NCBI RefSeq assembly: GCF_026914265.1 | Contig: NC_069125.1 | Coordinates: 66,143,479 to 66,207,478 of the forward strand | Length of the DNA: 64,000 nucleotides | Direction: 5' to 3' | Origin: Mya arenaria | Taxonomy: Eukaryota > Mollusca > Bivalvia > Myida > Myidae | In this document: positions 61,601 to 64,000 of the stretch, one piece after another | Layout of the letters: the number at the start of each line of letters is the position of its first letter | How positions within the stretch are numbered: the first letter of the stretch is position 1 | Made by a program: the position numbers and the translations under genes | The notes under the pieces: model-generated | Database searches by the model: none | Told to the model about the DNA's origin: nothing | Seen by the model: the letters and a program-made list of their open reading frames with translations, nothing else

Positions 61601-63993
61601 CTGGTGAGGCCAAGGTCAAGGTCACTGTTACTAAAAAAAGAAAAACGGTTTCCGGACGATAACTCATGAAAGGCATGACGGATTTGAACAATTTTTGGTA
61701 CACAGGTGTAACATCAGAAGATACAGATCAAGTTCGATATTGGGGCTGGTGGGGTCAAGGTCACTGTTACTAAAAATAGAAAAATGGTTTCCGGATGATA
61801 ACTCATGAAAGGCTTGACAGATTTGAACATTTTTTGGTACACAGGTATAACATCAGAAGATACAGGTCAAGTTTGATAGATCCTTCAAAAACTAAATGAG
61901 CAAATATTTACCTTAAAAGTAATTGACACTTGGAAAGATGAACAAACAAAACAAATCCAGCATGCTTCATTTGAACCAGATGCCAGTGGAATACCAGCAG
62001 AACTTAAGTATGGCTTATTTGCCACAGTAGTGCTTATTACAAATATTGACCTGTACTATGTACTTGTAAAATTTGATGATGATCGTGTTGGAAGAAAAGC
62101 TCGTGAATGCTCTAGATGTCTTATTCCAGAAGAGATCAGCTAGAGCATCAGCTAGTTTTTCTTGTCAGCAGTGTAACTTCTAAATTACTCAACAGATTTA
62201 AATAAAACAATACATGCATGATAAAAGAAGATGCAGTGTGCAGTAACCTTGGAGTTATGGCCTCTTTTCAAAGGAATGGTTTGCCATTCCTGTGTCCAGG
62301 CGGCATTTGGGGGTATTCGTCACTCCTGTGACAGCTCTAGTTGACGTAGTTTAAAACTTAATTCATGATGAACATAATTTATTTACATATTATTTTATAC
62401 ATGTTTGATATAAATTCAATATGTATTTCTATTTACTATATACTTATTTACTGTAGGTGTACACTGGTCTCTTATACCTAATGGAATTTCACAGGAATCT
62501 GACAATAGTCACATATAAAACATCGACTGTTTGGAATTTCATGGGAATATTTCAGTTGGAAGGCATTTGGCAGGTGTCATATCAAAATGAGGATTCATAT
62601 ACAAGTATTTATTAATAAATTAAAAATAAACTTTTAAGCGTAATATGAAGACGATGTGGAGAAATGAGTTAAAACAAACTGTTAGTAAAATTATAAATCA
62701 TGGTTCATAATGTCTCGAAATATACAATATAGTCCGTTATGTCCCAAAATATGGTCTGTATTGTCCCAAAATATGGTCTGTACTGTCCCCAAATATGGTC
62801 CGATATGTTTGGTCTGAAATTGCCATGGTCCGTAATGTCCGTAGTTCCCATAATTTAGACATATCTGATCGAAGATTGTTTGTGCACAGCGACCCCATGT
62901 AAAAAAAGAGCAAATGAGAATCTTAAACAGACACTCTTATTCAAAATCAATATGTACAGTTGTACACATGTATAATTAAAATACAATTTGAGTGATAAAC
63001 CTTTAACTACTTACTAAATAACACATTTATGAAAAATATTACTTACTGATAACTGTGTATTTAATGGCTGTAAAAGCAAAACACATTAAATGATTGGTGA
63101 GTGCTAAAAGATTTACTGTGATTATAGTCTCATAAGGTAGAAATACTGTGTTTTCAGCATCTTTCATTCAAATTAAACTCAGTATCCTTTATAAGAGCTA
63201 TTGTTTTTTACATTTACCGGTATTCACCCTTTTTGGTATATTTAAACATTACCGAAAATGATAAAATTAACTTAAATAGTGCAGAAAAAACATGTGCTTA
63301 TCAGCATAGCAATTTATAATTAATTGAAGTGTTGAACAAGTTGACACTGAAATTCACAGTTTTGTAAAGTTGTCCAACTTCCAACTTAAAATTCAAGACA
63401 ATGTTTTGAAGTTATCAACTACCCCTGTAGTGATAGCACAAAGCAGTTGGATCCCCTATTATGACTAACCATGACTAACCTTTCTCATAACATAGATGAT
63501 AGTATAGTTGTTCTTTTCACTTGGTGCACATTTGTTGTGGGAGTCTGTCTTATTACATAAATTATAATTGTCTTTGTCTAGTTTAAGCTATGTGTACATG
63601 ATTTAGAAAAATGACAATATTTTGTTGTTGTTTTTAAAAAAAAGTATTTTCTAGTGGTATTTCATTTACCTACATGTAAGTGATATGTTTTTGTGGTATT
63701 GTAAGATTTGACATTTGTGTTAATATTATACAATTATAGGTGGCAAGATTAATGGAATCTGAGAAAACAATGAAAAAATCAAAAACAAAAGCAAGACAGC
63801 GCAAACATGATGATGCTGCTAGCTCAGGTGATAGGGATCTAAATGGAAGTGTAAGTGACAAAAAACAAGACGAAAAACAACGTGAGATGGACAAACAAGA
63901 GCGAGAGTCTATAGTCCTGTGGCGGTCCCCAGTGAGGACTATCAGATATTTCTTTCTGGAGGCCAGTGTACTGCTGTATTTGTTAGGGAAAAG
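58658..63993 (+). CDS. VMP1: VMP1-like protein with N-terminal SAP motif (5' part only)
   Basis: Two exons are visible: 58658-58765 (36 codons from ATG) and 63740-63993, joined in phase 0; the last donor is AG|GTGAGA and the gene continues past the window. Exon 2 encodes a Lys/Asp/Glu-rich linker and then KQERESIVLWRSPVRTIRYF followed by FLEASVLLYLLGKR. This matches the start of VMP1 (vertebrate: [21 protein letters not shown]), an ER multispanning scramblase needed for autophagosome and lipoprotein formation. Exon 1 plus the first codons of exon 2 form a SAP-like helix-loop-helix (WTAAQLRAQLKKRKL, then GTNGKKNELVARLMES), and the motif is completed only across the splice. I know of no SAP motif in vertebrate VMP1. 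The 5-kb intron carries nested transposons. Confidence 0.82.
59169..60360. mobile_element. TTAA-flanked MITE, second family
   Basis: 1192 bp bounded by TTAA, with perfect termini TTAAAGCGACAGTCCGCAAA and its complement. The inner sequence includes repeated CCGGTCCCGGTCTC blocks. Its ends share the TTAAAGC start with the 357-bp family but differ after that. piggyBac or Kolobok superfamily by target site; no transposase seen. Confidence 0.8.
60439..60651 (-). pseudogene. TTF-type zinc finger fragment of a hAT transposase
   Basis: The 70-codon minus-strand frame contains PKSFKFPKRSFGTKKTEHGA and FNSQWFQSQLWLHYEEVN, the pattern of the TTF-type domain in hAT/ZMYM-like transposases. A cysteine expected near the end appears lost (CAYLLFKN). 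The rest of the transposase is absent. Confidence 0.5.
61129..62342 (-). mobile_element. Helentron-type element, reversed, with helicase tail
   Basis: This is the reversed relative of 36575-38098. The plus strand begins with TATACCCCCACAAATGAAGT and a CGGT/CTGT microsatellite, then about five core units (AACATCAGAAGATACAGGTC). It ends with GGGGGTATTCGTCACTCCTG and TGACAGCTCTAG. The helicase-tail frame lies at 61883-62143. Confidence 0.78.
61883..62143 (+). pseudogene. C-terminal fragment of a Helitron PIF1-like helicase
   Basis: An 86-codon uninterrupted frame with LNEQIFTLKVIDTWKDEQ, AELKYGLFATVVLITNIDL and YYVLVKFDDDRVGRKAREC. The sister copy at 36770-37115 retains SDGLVNSATGTV after NIDL; here that stretch is missing, so this copy has a deletion of the order of 75 bp. 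It reads toward the element's 5' (CTAGAGC) end and stops at TAG. Too short to be functional. Confidence 0.6.
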
Positions 63994-64000
63994 GTGAGAC

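Larger units (their letters stand above)
58888..62855. mobile_element. hAT-like composite element with nested insertions
   Basis: The left end around 58899 (GGACATTACTGACCATGGAC, then ATAGCGGACCATATTTC) is mirrored by the right end around 62840 (reverse: GGACATTACGGACCATGGCA, then ATATCGGACCATATTTG). About 1.2 kb each is taken up by a TTAA MITE (59169-60360) and a Helentron-type element (61129-62342), leaving a core of about 1.6 kb. A TTF-type domain relic at 60439-60651 suggests hAT origin. Confidence 0.6.

Overview
The window looks like bivalve mollusc nuclear DNA. It has short exons with GT-AG introns, AT-rich introns, and repeats of the kind known from clams and oysters: pearl-like elements with tandem cores, TTAA-flanked MITEs and tRNA-derived SINEs. 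Species cannot be read from the sequence; a heterodont clam is my inference. There is no bacterial or organellar DNA, no CRISPR array and no LTR or retrovirus-like element that I can see.

Layout. 1-2050: a possible coding tail, then a 39-bp minisatellite. 3107-4493 (-): a two-exon gene for a secreted Tyr/Gln/Gly-rich protein. 5475-13720 (-): Notchless (NLE1), a ribosome-biogenesis WD40 protein, 13 exons, 488 residues. 13721-19820: gene-free, with a hAT-like element, a Mutator-like MITE and a TTAA MITE. 19821-45158 (-): PNLDC1, the PARN-like 3'-5' exonuclease that trims piRNAs, 20 exons closing in frame to 544 residues with all DEDD catalytic residues and a C-terminal membrane anchor. 45620-55200 (+): a tectonic-family gene (transition zone of cilia), nine exons, about 685 residues, head-to-head with PNLDC1 across 461 bp. 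58658-63993 (+): the first two exons of a VMP1-like ER/autophagy protein, preceded by an apparent SAP motif; the gene runs off the window.

The genes show no operon-like link. PNLDC1 and tectonic share one short intergenic region and could share a promoter. NLE1 lies downstream of PNLDC1 on the same strand.

The main oddities are in the repeats. A 3-kb, 36-bp minisatellite fills a PNLDC1 intron and seems to have grown from the exon/intron junction itself, so each of roughly 80 units carries a copy of the 5' splice site. Two pearl-like, Helentron-type elements still carry the end of a PIF1/Rep-type helicase, which links them to Helitrons. A LINE is interrupted by a Mutator-like MITE with clean target duplications, a TTAA MITE is interrupted by a pearl-like array, and a hAT-like element with a TTF-type relic is split by two other elements. 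Exon coordinates were worked out by hand from splice consensus, reading phase and remembered family sequences; no alignment was run.
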